In this document: positions 49,644 through 58,720 of the stretch, one piece after another
How positions within the stretch are numbered: position 1 is the first letter of the stretch
Layout: the number at the start of each line of letters is the position of its first letter
DNA from: Luteimonas saliphila
Lineage (GTDB): Bacteria; Pseudomonadota; Gammaproteobacteria; Xanthomonadales; Xanthomonadaceae
Assembly: GCF_016774335.1 (NCBI RefSeq)
Contig: NZ_JAETWA010000035.1
Coordinates: 62,001 to 126,000 of the forward strand
Length of the DNA stretch: 64,000 nt
Direction of reading: 5' to 3'
Position numbers and translations under genes: made by a program
Notes under the pieces: generated by a model
What the model saw: the letters and a program-made list of their open reading frames with translations, nothing else
Told to the model about the DNA's origin: nothing
Databases searched by the model: none

Positions 49644-51251
49644 CTACCGGCCGAACAGCCCACCGACGAAGTTGCCCACGCCCTTGGCCGCGTCGGTCAC
49701 GCCCTGCGCCACCCAGCCGGCGCCATCGGCGAGCGTCTCGACCACCTGCCCGCCGGCGTCGGCCGCGAACTCGACGACGTCTCCGGCGCCATCGACCGCA
49801 CCGGCCAGCACGTCGCCGACCCAGCCATCCACGTTCTCGTCGATACGCGCGGCCAGCGAGTCGGCATAGCGGTCGACGGTATCGCCGGTGGAGTTGAAGA
49901 AGCCCTCGGCGAAGTCGCCGGCCAGGCTGACGCCGCCCTGCACGTAGCGGCCATCGGCGAAGTCGCCGGCGACCACGGCATCGATGTCGGTGGCGAAGTC
50001 GTGCACGTTGCGCGCGTAGTCGTCCTTCAGCTCGTCCGGCAGCAGGTTCTGCACGTCGCGGCCGAAGTTGGAGGGGTTCTCGTAGCCCGCCTGCCAGGGT
50101 CGGTGCTCGACCATGCCCGCGGTCAGCGCGTTCGGGCTGTGGCTGATCGCGGCGTAGGCGAGGTCGCCGACCAGGTTCACGCCGCCGGTGACCAGGCCCG
50201 TGGCCGGGTTGATCGGCAGGAACGGCGTGTGCCGCGCGGCCTCGACGCCGGTGTTGATCAGTTCGCTCTGCCCGGGCGAGAAGCCCTCGATCGGCCCGTA
50301 GTTGGTGAACATGTTGTGCTCGTCGGCGCTGGCGGGGGCGACGACGATCTGGGTGCCGATCGCGTCGGGCGCGACGATGCCGGTGAGCCAGGCATCCTGG
50401 GCGTTGGTCAGCGCGTCGTCCTGCAGGGAATAGGCGCGGATCTGGCCGCCTTCGGCCAGGTCGCGCGCGCGCTGCGGGTCGATGCCGATGCGGTCGAAGG
50501 TGTTGGGATGGATGCCCGAGGCGTCGAAGGTGACCGCCGGCACGCCGCTGGCCAGCGAACCGACCGAGGCCAGCCCGCCGCCCTGCGAGTGGCCGGTGAT
50601 GGCGAGGTTGCTCGACTCGCCGCCCGGGTTGTCGCCGAACACGCGCGCGAACTCGACCGCGGTGTTGACCGCGGTGACGCTGAACTTGTCGCCGTCGCGG
50701 GTCTCGTATCCCAGGCCCTGGCGGAAGTTGTTGTCCCAGTCGGCGGCGCCTTCGGCGGTGCCGCGATACGACAGCACGTAGTTGCCCTCGCCGTCGGTGT
50801 AGACCTCGGCGCGGAACTCCTGGTCGTTGGTCGGCACGCCGTCGTTCGCGCCCAGGTACTGCAGGCGCCACGCCTGCGGGTCGGCCACGCCCATGTCCTG
50901 CAACTGCGCATCGCTCACCGCGCTCCAGCCTTCCGGCGGATCGCCGCGGGTGCCGTAGACCGCGGTCGCCAGCTGCGACAGGGTCACGTCGAACGGCTGT
51001 GCCTGGGTGCCGCTGGCGACGTCGCCGAGCGTACTGCCGGAAGGAATGCCGTAGGTGCCACCGGCCGCGGAAGGTGGCGGGCTGCCGGTGGGGAAGGTGC
51101 CCGGCGGCTGCAACTGCGGGTGATAGCTCGTTTCGGGGCAGTAGCCGGCATAGCACACGTTCGGCGCCGTGGGCGTCGTCGCGGGCAACGTGGTGGCCGG
51201 CGGCTGCCAGCGGGAACCGGAATCGATGACAGATGAAACGCCGACGCCCAT
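49644..51251 (-). CDS. Lipase-fold hydrolase, candidate secreted effector
   Basis: A 535-residue protein with no signal peptide. Residues 1-80 are Pro/Thr/Ser-rich. A class-3-lipase-like core runs from about 90 to 300: SQLATAVYGTRGDPPEGW, YTDGEGNYVLSYRGTAEGAADW, and the nucleophile elbow ITGHSQGGGLASVGSLAS with Ser222. The C-terminal 150 residues are Gly/Ala/Asp-rich amphipathic helices (DVLAGAVDGAGDVVEFAADAG). This resembles phospholipase effectors delivered by type IV or VI secretion, but no delivery motif such as XVIPCD, PAAR or MIX was identified. GGAGA precedes the ATG. The ankyrin lipoprotein gene follows. Confidence 0.8.
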   Translation of the reverse strand: MGVGVSSVIDSGSRWQPPATTLPATTPTAPNVCYAGYCPETSYHPQLQPPGTFPTGSPPPSAAGGTYGIPSGSTLGDVASGTQAQPFDVTLSQLATAVYGTRGDPPEGWSAVSDAQLQDMGVADPQAWRLQYLGANDGVPTNDQEFRAEVYTDGEGNYVLSYRGTAEGAADWDNNFRQGLGYETRDGDKFSVTAVNTAVEFARVFGDNPGGESSNLAITGHSQGGGLASVGSLASGVPAVTFDASGIHPNTFDRIGIDPQRARDLAEGGQIRAYSLQDDALTNAQDAWLTGIVAPDAIGTQIVVAPASADEHNMFTNYGPIEGFSPGQSELINTGVEAARHTPFLPINPATGLVTGGVNLVGDLAYAAISHSPNALTAGMVEHRPWQAGYENPSNFGRDVQNLLPDELKDDYARNVHDFATDIDAVVAGDFADGRYVQGGVSLAGDFAEGFFNSTGDTVDRYADSLAARIDENVDGWVGDVLAGAVDGAGDVVEFAADAGGQVVETLADGAGWVAQGVTDAAKGVGNFVGGLFGR

Positions 51252-51259
51252 GGCCGTCT

Positions 51260-51277
51260 CCGTACCAAACGGTACGG
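51260..51277 (-). promoter_or_regulatory. Hairpin in the leader of the lipase gene
   Basis: A perfect 7-base stem CCGTACC/GGTACGG with a four-base loop lies 8 bases upstream of the lipase start codon and touches its ribosome-binding site. It could limit translation or be an operator; neither is shown. Confidence 0.4.
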
Positions 51278-51698
51278 CAACGCTAGCGCGCCGGCGGGCC
51301 GAGGACAGCTAGGGCGTGCCCGAGGGGCGTCGGCCGTGGCCGCTTCGCGGCACAACCATGGGCCGGGTCCGAGCCGCGCCGGGGAGGTCTCGTTGCCGTG
51401 CGGCCGGTTTCCGGTGTCGGAGACCTTCATTCGTCGCCCGACCGTGCGTCGCCCCATCTCGCGAGACGGGCATGCCCAGGCGTTCATTGTGGCCCTCGCG
51501 CCGGGGCGCCGGCCAGGGCGGGCAAAGATGAGGGGACGCGGCGCCGGTGCTCGCATCGGGCAGGATCCTGCAAGCACGTTCCGCATGCCTGCGCTGCTGC
51601 GACGTCGGCGCGGAGCGCGACCGCGCGTCTGCGCTCCGGATGCTGCATCGGTACAATCTCGACGGGAGGCAGTTGCAGTACACAGGGGACTTCCAGCC
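51278..51698. other. Intergenic region, divergent promoters expected
   Basis: This 420-base space separates the divergent lipase and TPR-like genes. A TACAAT at 51652-51657 could be a -10 for the forward gene, without a convincing -35. No coding frame looks real and no repeat is evident. Confidence 0.4.
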
Positions 51699-52358
51699 AT
51701 GACACCGAAGACACGTGCGTTCACGCACGCGTGCATGTTTGTTCTGTTCGCGATGTTCGCGGGCCATTGTTCCATCGCCGCGGCGCAAGCGCTGCCCAGG
51801 CCCGCCGAGTTCTATTTCGACGAGGACGCCAGTGTCGCGGCGCCCATCGTCGCGATCGCGGGTGAGGACGAAGCGACGATCGAACAGCTCGTGCGGCTGA
51901 TGGAGCGCGGCGGTCGTCACGCCGACCAGGCGGTGGCGCAGCTCGCGCACCTGTCGATGGCCTCCGGGCGTACGGACACCGGCTTGGCGCTGTATGCGCG
52001 CGCCAGGGGAAAGGCCGCCGAAGGCAGCTTGCGTCTGCGCGCGTTGCTGTGGAACCAGGGCTGGGATCTGTACCGCGCCGGCCAGGTCGATGCGGCGCTG
52101 TCGGCGTGGATGCAGGCCTATGCCAATCGCATCGTCCATCCATCGTGGGTGCCGCCGACGTTTGCGCTGGCGCTGTGGAAACTCGACCGCAGGGACGAGG
52201 CGGTCGCCTGGTATGCCGCCGCGGTACGCACCTACCCCGATCGCTGGAGCAATCCCGCGGCCCTGCCCGGCCTGCTGCCGGACTGGAGCGAAGCCGACCG
52301 AACCTCCCTGGCCGAGGTGCTGGCGGCGTGGCGCCAGGATCCGCCCGCCTGGCCCTGA
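51699..52358 (+). CDS. Secreted TPR-like hypothetical protein
   Basis: A 219-residue protein with a signal peptide (ACMFVLFAMFAGHCSIAAAQA). The mature part contains helical pairs like tetratricopeptide or Sel1-type repeats: VAQLAHLSMASGRTDTGLALYARA, LLWNQGWDLYRAGQVDAALSAW, and FALALWKLDRRDEAVAWYAAAV. These repeats mediate protein contacts; no partner or function is known. CAGGGGA upstream supports the ATG at 51699. It precedes ggt by 77 bases. Confidence 0.78.
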   Translation: MTPKTRAFTHACMFVLFAMFAGHCSIAAAQALPRPAEFYFDEDASVAAPIVAIAGEDEATIEQLVRLMERGGRHADQAVAQLAHLSMASGRTDTGLALYARARGKAAEGSLRLRALLWNQGWDLYRAGQVDAALSAWMQAYANRIVHPSWVPPTFALALWKLDRRDEAVAWYAAAVRTYPDRWSNPAALPGLLPDWSEADRTSLAEVLAAWRQDPPAWP

Positions 52359-52435
52359 GTGCTCGTGGCGGGGAGTCCATCTCGCGCGTGACGCGCTAAG
52401 GTGTGGCCCTTCGACATCCCCGGACGGTGGCAACA

Positions 52436-54148
52436 GTGCGCAAGACCTTCCTGATCATCGCGCTCGGCGCCGCCGCGGCGCTGGTGGGTGCCACCGGCTC
52501 GGCCGCCGACCGCATCACCGGCCAGCCTTTCGCCACCCGCAGCGAGGTCTACGCCCCGCACGCCATGGCCGCGACCTCGCATCCGCTGGCCACCCAGATC
52601 GCGCTCGACGTGATGAAGGCCGGCGGCAGCGCCGTGGATGCCGCGATCGCGGCCAACGCCGCGCTCGGGTTGATGGAACCGACCGGCAACGGCATCGGCG
52701 GCGACCTGTTCGCGATCGTGTGGGATCCGAAGACCAGCCGGCTGCATGGCTACAACGGATCGGGGCGCTCGCCGAAGTCGCTGACGCTGGCCGAGTTCGA
52801 ACGTCGCGGCCTGAAGGAAATCCCGCCGCACGGCCCGTTGCCGGTCACCGTGCCCGGCACCATCGACGGCTGGTTCGCGCTGCACGAACGGTTCGGCAGG
52901 CGCACGATGGCGCAGAACCTCGCACCCGCGATCCGCTATGCGCGCGAAGGCCATCCCGTGCACGAGGTCATCGCGTACTACTGGGACCGTTCGGTGCCGC
53001 GGCTGTCGAAGTGGCCCGGCTTCGGCGAGCAGTTCACGATCGACGGCCGCGCGCCGCGCACTGGCGAGACCTGGAAGAACCCGAACCTCGCCGACACCCT
53101 GACGACGATCGCCGAGGGTGGCCGAGACGCGTTCTACAAGGGCGACATCGCCCGCACCATCGACGCCTACTTCAAGGCCAACGACGGCTTCCTGTCCTAC
53201 GAAGACCTCGCCGCGCACCAGGGCGAGTGGGTCGATCCGGTCAGCACGAACTACCGCGGCTTCGACGTCTGGGAACTGCCGCCCAGCGGCCAGGGCATCG
53301 CCGCGCTGCAGATCCTCAACCTGCTCGAACCCTACGACCTGAAGTCGTACGGCTTCGGCAGCCCGCAGCACGTGCACCTGTTCACCGAGGCCAAGAAGCT
53401 GGCCTTCGCCGACCGCGCGCGCTGGTATGCCGATCCCGCGTTCCACCCGGCGCCGGTGGCGAAGCTGATCTCGAAGCAATACGCACGCGAGCGCGGAAAG
53501 CTGATCTCGATGGACCGCGCGCTGCAGGAAGCGCAGCCCGGCACGCCGGCGCAGCTCGACGAAGGTGACACCATCTACCTCACCACCGCCGATGCCGACG
53601 GCATGATGGTCTCGCTGATCCAGTCCAACTACCGCGGCATGGGCAGCGGCATGGCGCCGCCGGGGCTGGGTTTCATCCTGCAGGACCGCGGCGAACAGTT
53701 CGTGCTCAAGGCCGGTCATCCCAACAGCTTCGAACCCGGCAAGCGGCCGTTCCACACCATCATTCCGGCCTTCGTCACGAAGGACGGCCGGCCCTGGCTG
53801 AGCTATGGCGTGATGGGCGGCGCGATGCAGCCCCAGGGCCATGTGCAGATCCTGCTCAACCTGATCGACTTCGGCATGAACCTGCAGGAGGCCGGCGACG
53901 CGCCGCGCATCCAGCACGACGGGTCCACCGATCCGGCCGGGCAGGCCGTGGCGATGACCGATGGCGGCGAGCTCGACCTGGAAACCGGATTCGCGTATGA
54001 AACCGTGCGCGCGCTGATGCGCAAGGGCCACAGCGTGCGCTACGCCGACGGCCCCTACGGCGGCTACCAGGCGATCATGGTCAATCCGCAGGGCGGCTGG
54101 ATCGGCGCCAGCGAGTCGCGCAAGGACGGGCAGGCGGCGGGGTACTGA
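52436..54148 (+). CDS. ggt: Gamma-glutamyltransferase (exported Ntn hydrolase)
   Basis: A 570-residue precursor. The GTG at 52436 starts a signal peptide (FLIIALGAAAALVGATGSAA). The large-subunit signature AIAANAALGLMEPTGNGIGGDLFAIVWD is clear. Autoprocessing would expose Thr379 in LDEGDTIYLTTADADG as the new N-terminal nucleophile. SNYRGMGSGMAPPGLGFILQDRG and YGVMGGAMQPQGHVQ follow. The enzyme transfers or hydrolyses gamma-glutamyl groups, usually from glutathione, in the periplasm. The Thr context lacks the TTHxS form of classical GGTs, so an acylase-like specificity is possible. Confidence 0.92.
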   Translation: MRKTFLIIALGAAAALVGATGSAADRITGQPFATRSEVYAPHAMAATSHPLATQIALDVMKAGGSAVDAAIAANAALGLMEPTGNGIGGDLFAIVWDPKTSRLHGYNGSGRSPKSLTLAEFERRGLKEIPPHGPLPVTVPGTIDGWFALHERFGRRTMAQNLAPAIRYAREGHPVHEVIAYYWDRSVPRLSKWPGFGEQFTIDGRAPRTGETWKNPNLADTLTTIAEGGRDAFYKGDIARTIDAYFKANDGFLSYEDLAAHQGEWVDPVSTNYRGFDVWELPPSGQGIAALQILNLLEPYDLKSYGFGSPQHVHLFTEAKKLAFADRARWYADPAFHPAPVAKLISKQYARERGKLISMDRALQEAQPGTPAQLDEGDTIYLTTADADGMMVSLIQSNYRGMGSGMAPPGLGFILQDRGEQFVLKAGHPNSFEPGKRPFHTIIPAFVTKDGRPWLSYGVMGGAMQPQGHVQILLNLIDFGMNLQEAGDAPRIQHDGSTDPAGQAVAMTDGGELDLETGFAYETVRALMRKGHSVRYADGPYGGYQAIMVNPQGGWIGASESRKDGQAAGY

Positions 54149-54204
54149 CGCGGCGTGGATGCGACGCGGCTATGCTGTCGCGACCTGCACCGGAACCTCG
54201 CGAC

Positions 54205-55233
54205 ATGACCCGATCGTTGTTGCTCGCCGCATTGCTGCTGGCCCTGCCCGCCGCGCATGCGCAGGACTGGAACGACGACGCCGATCCGACGCAGTCGGCA
54301 CAGGCGGCTGCGCACCAGGCTTACACCGCGCGGCTCGCCGACGAGCTGGCGCGTGGTGGCGGCGCGCGCGAGCTGGCGCTGGCGGCATTGCTGCGCACCG
54401 CGGCCGATGCGCCTCAGGCGCGCGCCCCCGACGGCGAGGCGCCGTCGCGAGCGGCGCCGCGAAATCCGCAGATCGATGCCTGGCTGCGCGACGCGGCCGC
54501 GAAGGCCGGCGACGACCAGATCGCCCTCCAGCTGGTCGTGGCGGCCATGCCCGCCGGCTCGCAGCCGCGCCGGGAGGCCGCCCGACGCTGGCAGGCGGCG
54601 GACTCGGGCAACCTGATGCCGCTGCTGTACGCGGGCGTCACCGGCGACGCCCTGCTGGCGGCTGCGCGCACCGCGACCCGCGCCGACGCGCGAGTTTACG
54701 AGGGCGTGCGCTGGATCGCGTCGGCTTACCGGCGGCATCCGCCGACCGCCGTGGAACAGTCTGCGCTGGGCGCTGGCGAGGCATTCGACACCGACGAAGC
54801 CGCCGCCGTCTCGGCGATGGTGCTGTGGGCCGCGGTCGCGATGCCCGCCTACGGGCCGCTGGCCGAGGCCTGCGGGCCCGACATGCTGCGCGCGATCCCC
54901 GCGCGACGCGACGACTGCCGCCATGTGGCCACGCTGCTCGCACAGACCCCATCGAGCATCGCCGACGAGCGGGCCGGGCTCGGCATGCTGCGTTCGCTCG
55001 CGACCACACCCGCGGAGCGCGCGGACGTCGACGCGCGCCAGCGACGTATGGACTGGCGCATGCTCGAATGGGGCCGCATCGCGCAGCAGCAGCCGCGCTC
55101 GGGTGCCGCCCAGTTCGCGCGCCTGCTTGCGGATCCGTCGATCGGGGGCGAGCAGCAACTTGTCGACCGCGTGCTGCAGGAAGCGGGCGTGAAGGCCGAC
55201 CCGCCGCCGGGCTGGCAACCGCCGCGGCGCTGA
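54205..55233 (+). CDS. Secreted hypothetical protein, helical
   Basis: A 342-residue protein with a signal peptide (MTRSLLLAALLLALPAAHAQ). The rest is Ala/Arg-rich and helical with no domain I recognise. Segments such as ELALAALLRTAADAPQA, ALQLVVAAMPAGSQPRR and AMVLWAAVAMPAYGPLAEAC suggest a helical-repeat scaffold. Two cysteines (GPLAEAC, RDDCRH) may pair. I prefer the ATG at 54205 over one at 54172 because the signal peptide starts there. It follows ggt by 56 bases and ends seven bases from the convergent AAA gene. Confidence 0.72.
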   Translation: MTRSLLLAALLLALPAAHAQDWNDDADPTQSAQAAAHQAYTARLADELARGGGARELALAALLRTAADAPQARAPDGEAPSRAAPRNPQIDAWLRDAAAKAGDDQIALQLVVAAMPAGSQPRREAARRWQAADSGNLMPLLYAGVTGDALLAAARTATRADARVYEGVRWIASAYRRHPPTAVEQSALGAGEAFDTDEAAAVSAMVLWAAVAMPAYGPLAEACGPDMLRAIPARRDDCRHVATLLAQTPSSIADERAGLGMLRSLATTPAERADVDARQRRMDWRMLEWGRIAQQQPRSGAAQFARLLADPSIGGEQQLVDRVLQEAGVKADPPPGWQPPRR

Positions 55234-55240
55234 GGCGCCC

Positions 55241-56728
55241 TCAGTCCGCCGGCACCGTGCGGCTGCCGGCCCAGGCGCGCAGTGCGGCCACCTGTTCGCG
55301 CATCACCACCGACAGCGGGCGGGTCGCGCGGATCTCCTCCAGCAGCAGCGCGTCGTCGATCGGTCGCGCGTCGGCGTGGGCGACGTACAGCGCGGCGACG
55401 ATCGCCTGTTCGATCTCGGCGCCGGAGAAGCCTTCGGCCGCCTGCGCCAGCGCCCGCTGGTCGAAGCGCTCCGGATCGATCTCGCGTCGGCGCAGGTGCA
55501 GTTCGAACACGTGCGCGCGGGTGTCGGCATCGGGCAGGTCGACGAAGAAGATCTCGTCGAAGCGGCCCTTGCGCAGCAGCTCGGCGGGCAGGTCCTGCAC
55601 CTGGTTGGCGGTGGCGACCAGGAACACCTGCGACTTGCGTTCGGCCATCCAGGTCAGCAGGTAGCCCAGCACCCGCCGCGAGACGCCGCCATCGCCGTCG
55701 GCGCTGCCCGCGGCCAGTCCTTTCTCGATCTCGTCGATCCACAGCACGCAGGGCGCGAGCTGTTCGGTGGAAGCGAGCGCGGCGCGCAGGTTGGCTTCGG
55801 TTTCGCCGTGGTACTTGGCGTAGAGGGTGCCGAAGTCCAGCCGCACCAGCGGCACGCCGAAGCCGCCGGCCACGGCCTTGGCCAGCAGCGACTTGCCGCA
55901 GCCCTGCACCCCGAGCAACAGCAGGCCCTTCGGCGGGTCCAGCCCCGGCGGCGCCTCGCCGTCGACGAATACCCGCCGGCGCTGTTCCACCCAGCGCTTG
56001 AGCCGGCGGGCGCCGGCGACGTCGGCGAAGCGTGCGGTGTCGTATTCGTAGTGCAGGTGGCCGCTCTTGTTGAGCAGCTCGAACTTCAGCCGCGCCAGCG
56101 CCGGCAGGTCGCCGGGGCCGAGCACGCCGTCGTCCTGGATCAGGTGGCGGGCGATGCGGCGCGCATCCATCGCGTCCAGGCCCTGCAGGTTGCGCACGAT
56201 CCGGCGCACCACCGCGTCGTCGGCCTCGACCCGGCGGCCCTCGTTCACGCGCTGGAAGGCGGCGATCTCCTCGCGCACCAGCTTGAGCAGGGCATTGGCG
56301 TCGGGCAGGCGCAGGCGCAGGCGCGCGGCCTTGGCGTCGAGTTCGCCCGGCAGTTCGACCTTGTGCCCGACCAGGACCACGGTGTGCGCCAGGCAGCCGC
56401 GGCGCTGCAGGATCTCGCGCAGTTGGCGCTGGGTGCCGGCATAGCCGAGGTAGGGGTGGAAGTCGAGCAGCAGGTAGACCCCGCGCTGGTCGGCGTTGCG
56501 GATCGCGGCCAAGGTGGCGCCGGCATCGGGCGCCACGTCCGCCGGGTCCTCGCGGTCGAGGTCCAGCCGGCGCAGGCCTTCGGTGATCGACCAGCGGTAC
56601 AGCGCCCGCCACACGTGGGTGAGCGATTGCCGGAACAGGGCCACCACGCGCATCTCGTCGGGGGTCTCGACCACGATCAGCGGGGTATCGGCGCGGATCA
56701 GCGCCACGAGGTCCTGCAGGTCGCTCAT
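55241..56728 (-). CDS. Ycf46-like AAA ATPase
   Basis: A 495-residue AAA+ protein. The N-terminal 250 residues resemble the Ycf46 family (LIRADTPLIVVETPDEMRVV, YLLLDFHPYLG). The ATPase core has Walker A GVQGCGKSLLAKAVAG, Walker B CVLWIDEIEKGL, sensor 1 LVATANQVQDLPAEL and the arginine finger region RKGRFDEIFFVDLP. Ycf46 relatives occur in chloroplast and cyanobacterial genomes and are linked to carbon or CO2 responses there; the role in proteobacteria is unknown. It is divergent from the ParA-like gene. Confidence 0.9.
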   Translation of the reverse strand: MSDLQDLVALIRADTPLIVVETPDEMRVVALFRQSLTHVWRALYRWSITEGLRRLDLDREDPADVAPDAGATLAAIRNADQRGVYLLLDFHPYLGYAGTQRQLREILQRRGCLAHTVVLVGHKVELPGELDAKAARLRLRLPDANALLKLVREEIAAFQRVNEGRRVEADDAVVRRIVRNLQGLDAMDARRIARHLIQDDGVLGPGDLPALARLKFELLNKSGHLHYEYDTARFADVAGARRLKRWVEQRRRVFVDGEAPPGLDPPKGLLLLGVQGCGKSLLAKAVAGGFGVPLVRLDFGTLYAKYHGETEANLRAALASTEQLAPCVLWIDEIEKGLAAGSADGDGGVSRRVLGYLLTWMAERKSQVFLVATANQVQDLPAELLRKGRFDEIFFVDLPDADTRAHVFELHLRRREIDPERFDQRALAQAAEGFSGAEIEQAIVAALYVAHADARPIDDALLLEEIRATRPLSVVMREQVAALRAWAGSRTVPAD

Positions 56729-56974
56729 GCACGGGTGTCGAGGCTGGGGCCGGGCGACGATAGCAGACGCGCGGGGGCGGCCGGGCCGTTCCGTACCGTG
56801 CCGGTTCCGGCCCCGTCGCCGGGGCCGCGGGATGCGGCTTCGCGCGCTGTTGACCCTCGGATCGTGAAGATCGCGTCGGAAGCGCTGCGGTCCCGGGGCG
56901 CCCCTTGCGACCGGTTCGCGGCTGCCGCGCCGCCGGTGTACGCTCGCGACTCGTTCCCAAGGCGGAGGCAGTGG

Positions 56975-57610
56975 ATGAAGACCGTGCTGGTGGCCAGTTC
57001 CAAGGGCGGTGTCGGCAAGACCACGATCGCAACCCACCTCGCCGCGGAGTCCGCGCTCGCGGGGCGCAAGACCGTCCTGGTCGATGCCGATCCACAGGGC
57101 TCGTCCACCCGCTGGTGCGAACGCCGCGCCACCCTGGAAAGCGCGGTGCTGCCGATCGACGGCGCCAGCCGGCACCGCACCGCATGGAAATCGATCCCCG
57201 AGGGCACCGATCGCGTCGTGGTCGACGCCCCGGCCGGCGCCCATGCCGATGCGCTGGAAACCTACCTCGAGCACGCCGACGCGCTGGTGGTGCCGGTCCT
57301 GCCCTCGGCGCTGGACATCGACGCCACGGTGCCGTTCCTCAACGCCCTGGCCAAGCATCCGCGGGTGCGCAAGGGCGAGCTGCGCGTAGGCCTGGTCGGC
57401 AACCGCCTGCGGCCGTGGACCAATGCCTCGCAGCAGGCGATGGACCTGCTCAACCAGTGGCCGTATCCGCTGGTGGCGCAACTGCGCGACAGCCAGGCCT
57501 ACGTGATGCTGGTCGGCTTCGGCAAGAGCCTGTTCGACTACAACTCGGCGCACGTGCGCGAACACCAGGCGGACTGGCAGCCGCTGCTGAAGTGGCTCAA
57601 GCGCGCCTGA
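56975..57610 (+). CDS. ParA/MinD-like ATPase
   Basis: A 211-residue deviant-Walker ATPase. The P-loop SSKGGVGKTTIATHLA carries the signature lysine near its start, followed by VLVDADPQGSSTRWCE and VVVDAPAG. It lacks an N-terminal DNA-binding domain, and there is no parB beside it, so it is an orphan ParA of the short type used for positioning of cell components or plasmid-like partition. GGCGGAGG lies upstream of the ATG. sixA follows after 46 bases. Confidence 0.9.
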   Translation: MKTVLVASSKGGVGKTTIATHLAAESALAGRKTVLVDADPQGSSTRWCERRATLESAVLPIDGASRHRTAWKSIPEGTDRVVVDAPAGAHADALETYLEHADALVVPVLPSALDIDATVPFLNALAKHPRVRKGELRVGLVGNRLRPWTNASQQAMDLLNQWPYPLVAQLRDSQAYVMLVGFGKSLFDYNSAHVREHQADWQPLLKWLKRA

Positions 57611-57656
57611 GCGTGCGCCAGGGCTGCTGTGCGACGCCACCGGGAGGAAGGCATCG

Positions 57657-58133
57657 ATGCGTGAACTGATCCTGCTGCGGCACGCGCATGCCGAGCTGCC
57701 CCAGCCCGGGCAGGCGGATTTCGACCGCCCGCTGTCGGCCGAGGGCCTGGCCGAGGCCGATGCGGTCGCGACCTGGCTGCGCGACAAGGCACTGGTGCCC
57801 GACCGGGTGCTGTGTTCGCCGTCGCGGCGCACGCGCGAGACGCTCGATGCGGTGGTGGAGGTCGTGGGCAACCTCGACAAGCGCCTGGAGCCAGTGATCT
57901 ACGAGGCGATGCCGGGCACGCTGGCGGGCCTGATCGACGGCCACCGCGACGCCGACCGGCTCATGCTGGTCGGCCACAACCCCGGCCTGGAACGGCTGGT
58001 GGCGCTGCTGCACAGCGGCCAGTCGGGCGAGTACCGCGGCATGCCGCCGGCCGCGGTCGCGGTGCTGTCGCTGCCCGCCGAGTCCGCGATCGAGCCGGGC
58101 ATCGCCACCCTGTCCGCATTCTGGTGGCCATGA
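57657..58133 (+). CDS. sixA: Phosphohistidine phosphatase SixA
   Basis: A 158-residue histidine phosphatase. The catalytic His is in the N-terminal ELILLRHAHAE, with the second His in MLVGHNPGLERLVALL. RVLCSPSRRTRETLDAV is also typical. In E. coli SixA dephosphorylates phosphohistidine on signalling or PTS-Ntr proteins. The GGGAGGAAG ribosome site is strong. Its stop overlaps the YceI start as ATGA. Confidence 0.93.
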   Translation: MRELILLRHAHAELPQPGQADFDRPLSAEGLAEADAVATWLRDKALVPDRVLCSPSRRTRETLDAVVEVVGNLDKRLEPVIYEAMPGTLAGLIDGHRDADRLMLVGHNPGLERLVALLHSGQSGEYRGMPPAAVAVLSLPAESAIEPGIATLSAFWWP

Positions 58134-58720
58134 CTTCGACGGCGGGGCCGCGGGCCTCGCGCCCGCTGCGGTGGCTGTCGCTGCTGCTGGGCCTGTGTGT
58201 CGCGCTGCCGCTGCCGGCCGCCGAGATCGATACCGCCCACTCGCGCATCGGCTTCACCCTCAAGACCCGCTGGGGCCAGGCGCTGGAGGGCCGGTTCCCG
58301 CACTGGCAGGGCGAGATCGCGGAGGTATCGGAGCAGCGCCGCCAGGTGCGGCTACGCCTGCCCACGCGCGAGGTGGAGATCCTCGACCATCCCCAGTACT
58401 CCAAGGTCACGCGGGGCAAGGGCTTCTTCGACGCCGACCAGCATCCCTACGTGGAATTCGTGTCCGACCCCTACGACGACGAGCTGCTGCGCGAGGGCGG
58501 CCTGCTGGGCGGCGCGCTCACGATCCGCGGCGTGCGCCGGCGCGAGGTGTTCACCCTCGAACCGGCCACCTGCGACCGGCCGACGCTCGACTGCGACGTG
58601 GTCGCCAGCGGCGTGGTCTACCGCAGCGACTACGCGATGGATCGATGGGCCTTCGCCCTCGGCGACCGTGTGGTGTTCTCGCTGCACATCCGTACCCGGA
58701 CCCCGCCGAAGACACCATGA
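58130..58720 (+). CDS. YceI-family periplasmic lipid-binding protein
   Basis: A 196-residue exported protein with a signal peptide ending near ALPLPAA. The lipocalin-like YceI fold shows EIDTAHSRIGFTLKTRWGQALEGRF at the start, HPQYSKVTRGKGFFDADQHPYVEF, and GALTIRGVRRREVFTLEP. YceI proteins bind polyisoprenoids or similar lipids in the periplasm. Cys pair CDRPTLDC could form a disulfide. It is coupled by ATGA to sixA and to the phospholipase gene. Confidence 0.92.
   Translation: MTSTAGPRASRPLRWLSLLLGLCVALPLPAAEIDTAHSRIGFTLKTRWGQALEGRFPHWQGEIAEVSEQRRQVRLRLPTREVEILDHPQYSKVTRGKGFFDADQHPYVEFVSDPYDDELLREGGLLGGALTIRGVRRREVFTLEPATCDRPTLDCDVVASGVVYRSDYAMDRWAFALGDRVVFSLHIRTRTPPKTP

Noticed and set aside
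56729..56974. parS-like site near the ParA-type gene
   Set aside because: No inverted repeat resembling TGTTTCACGTGAAACA was found, and no parB is present.
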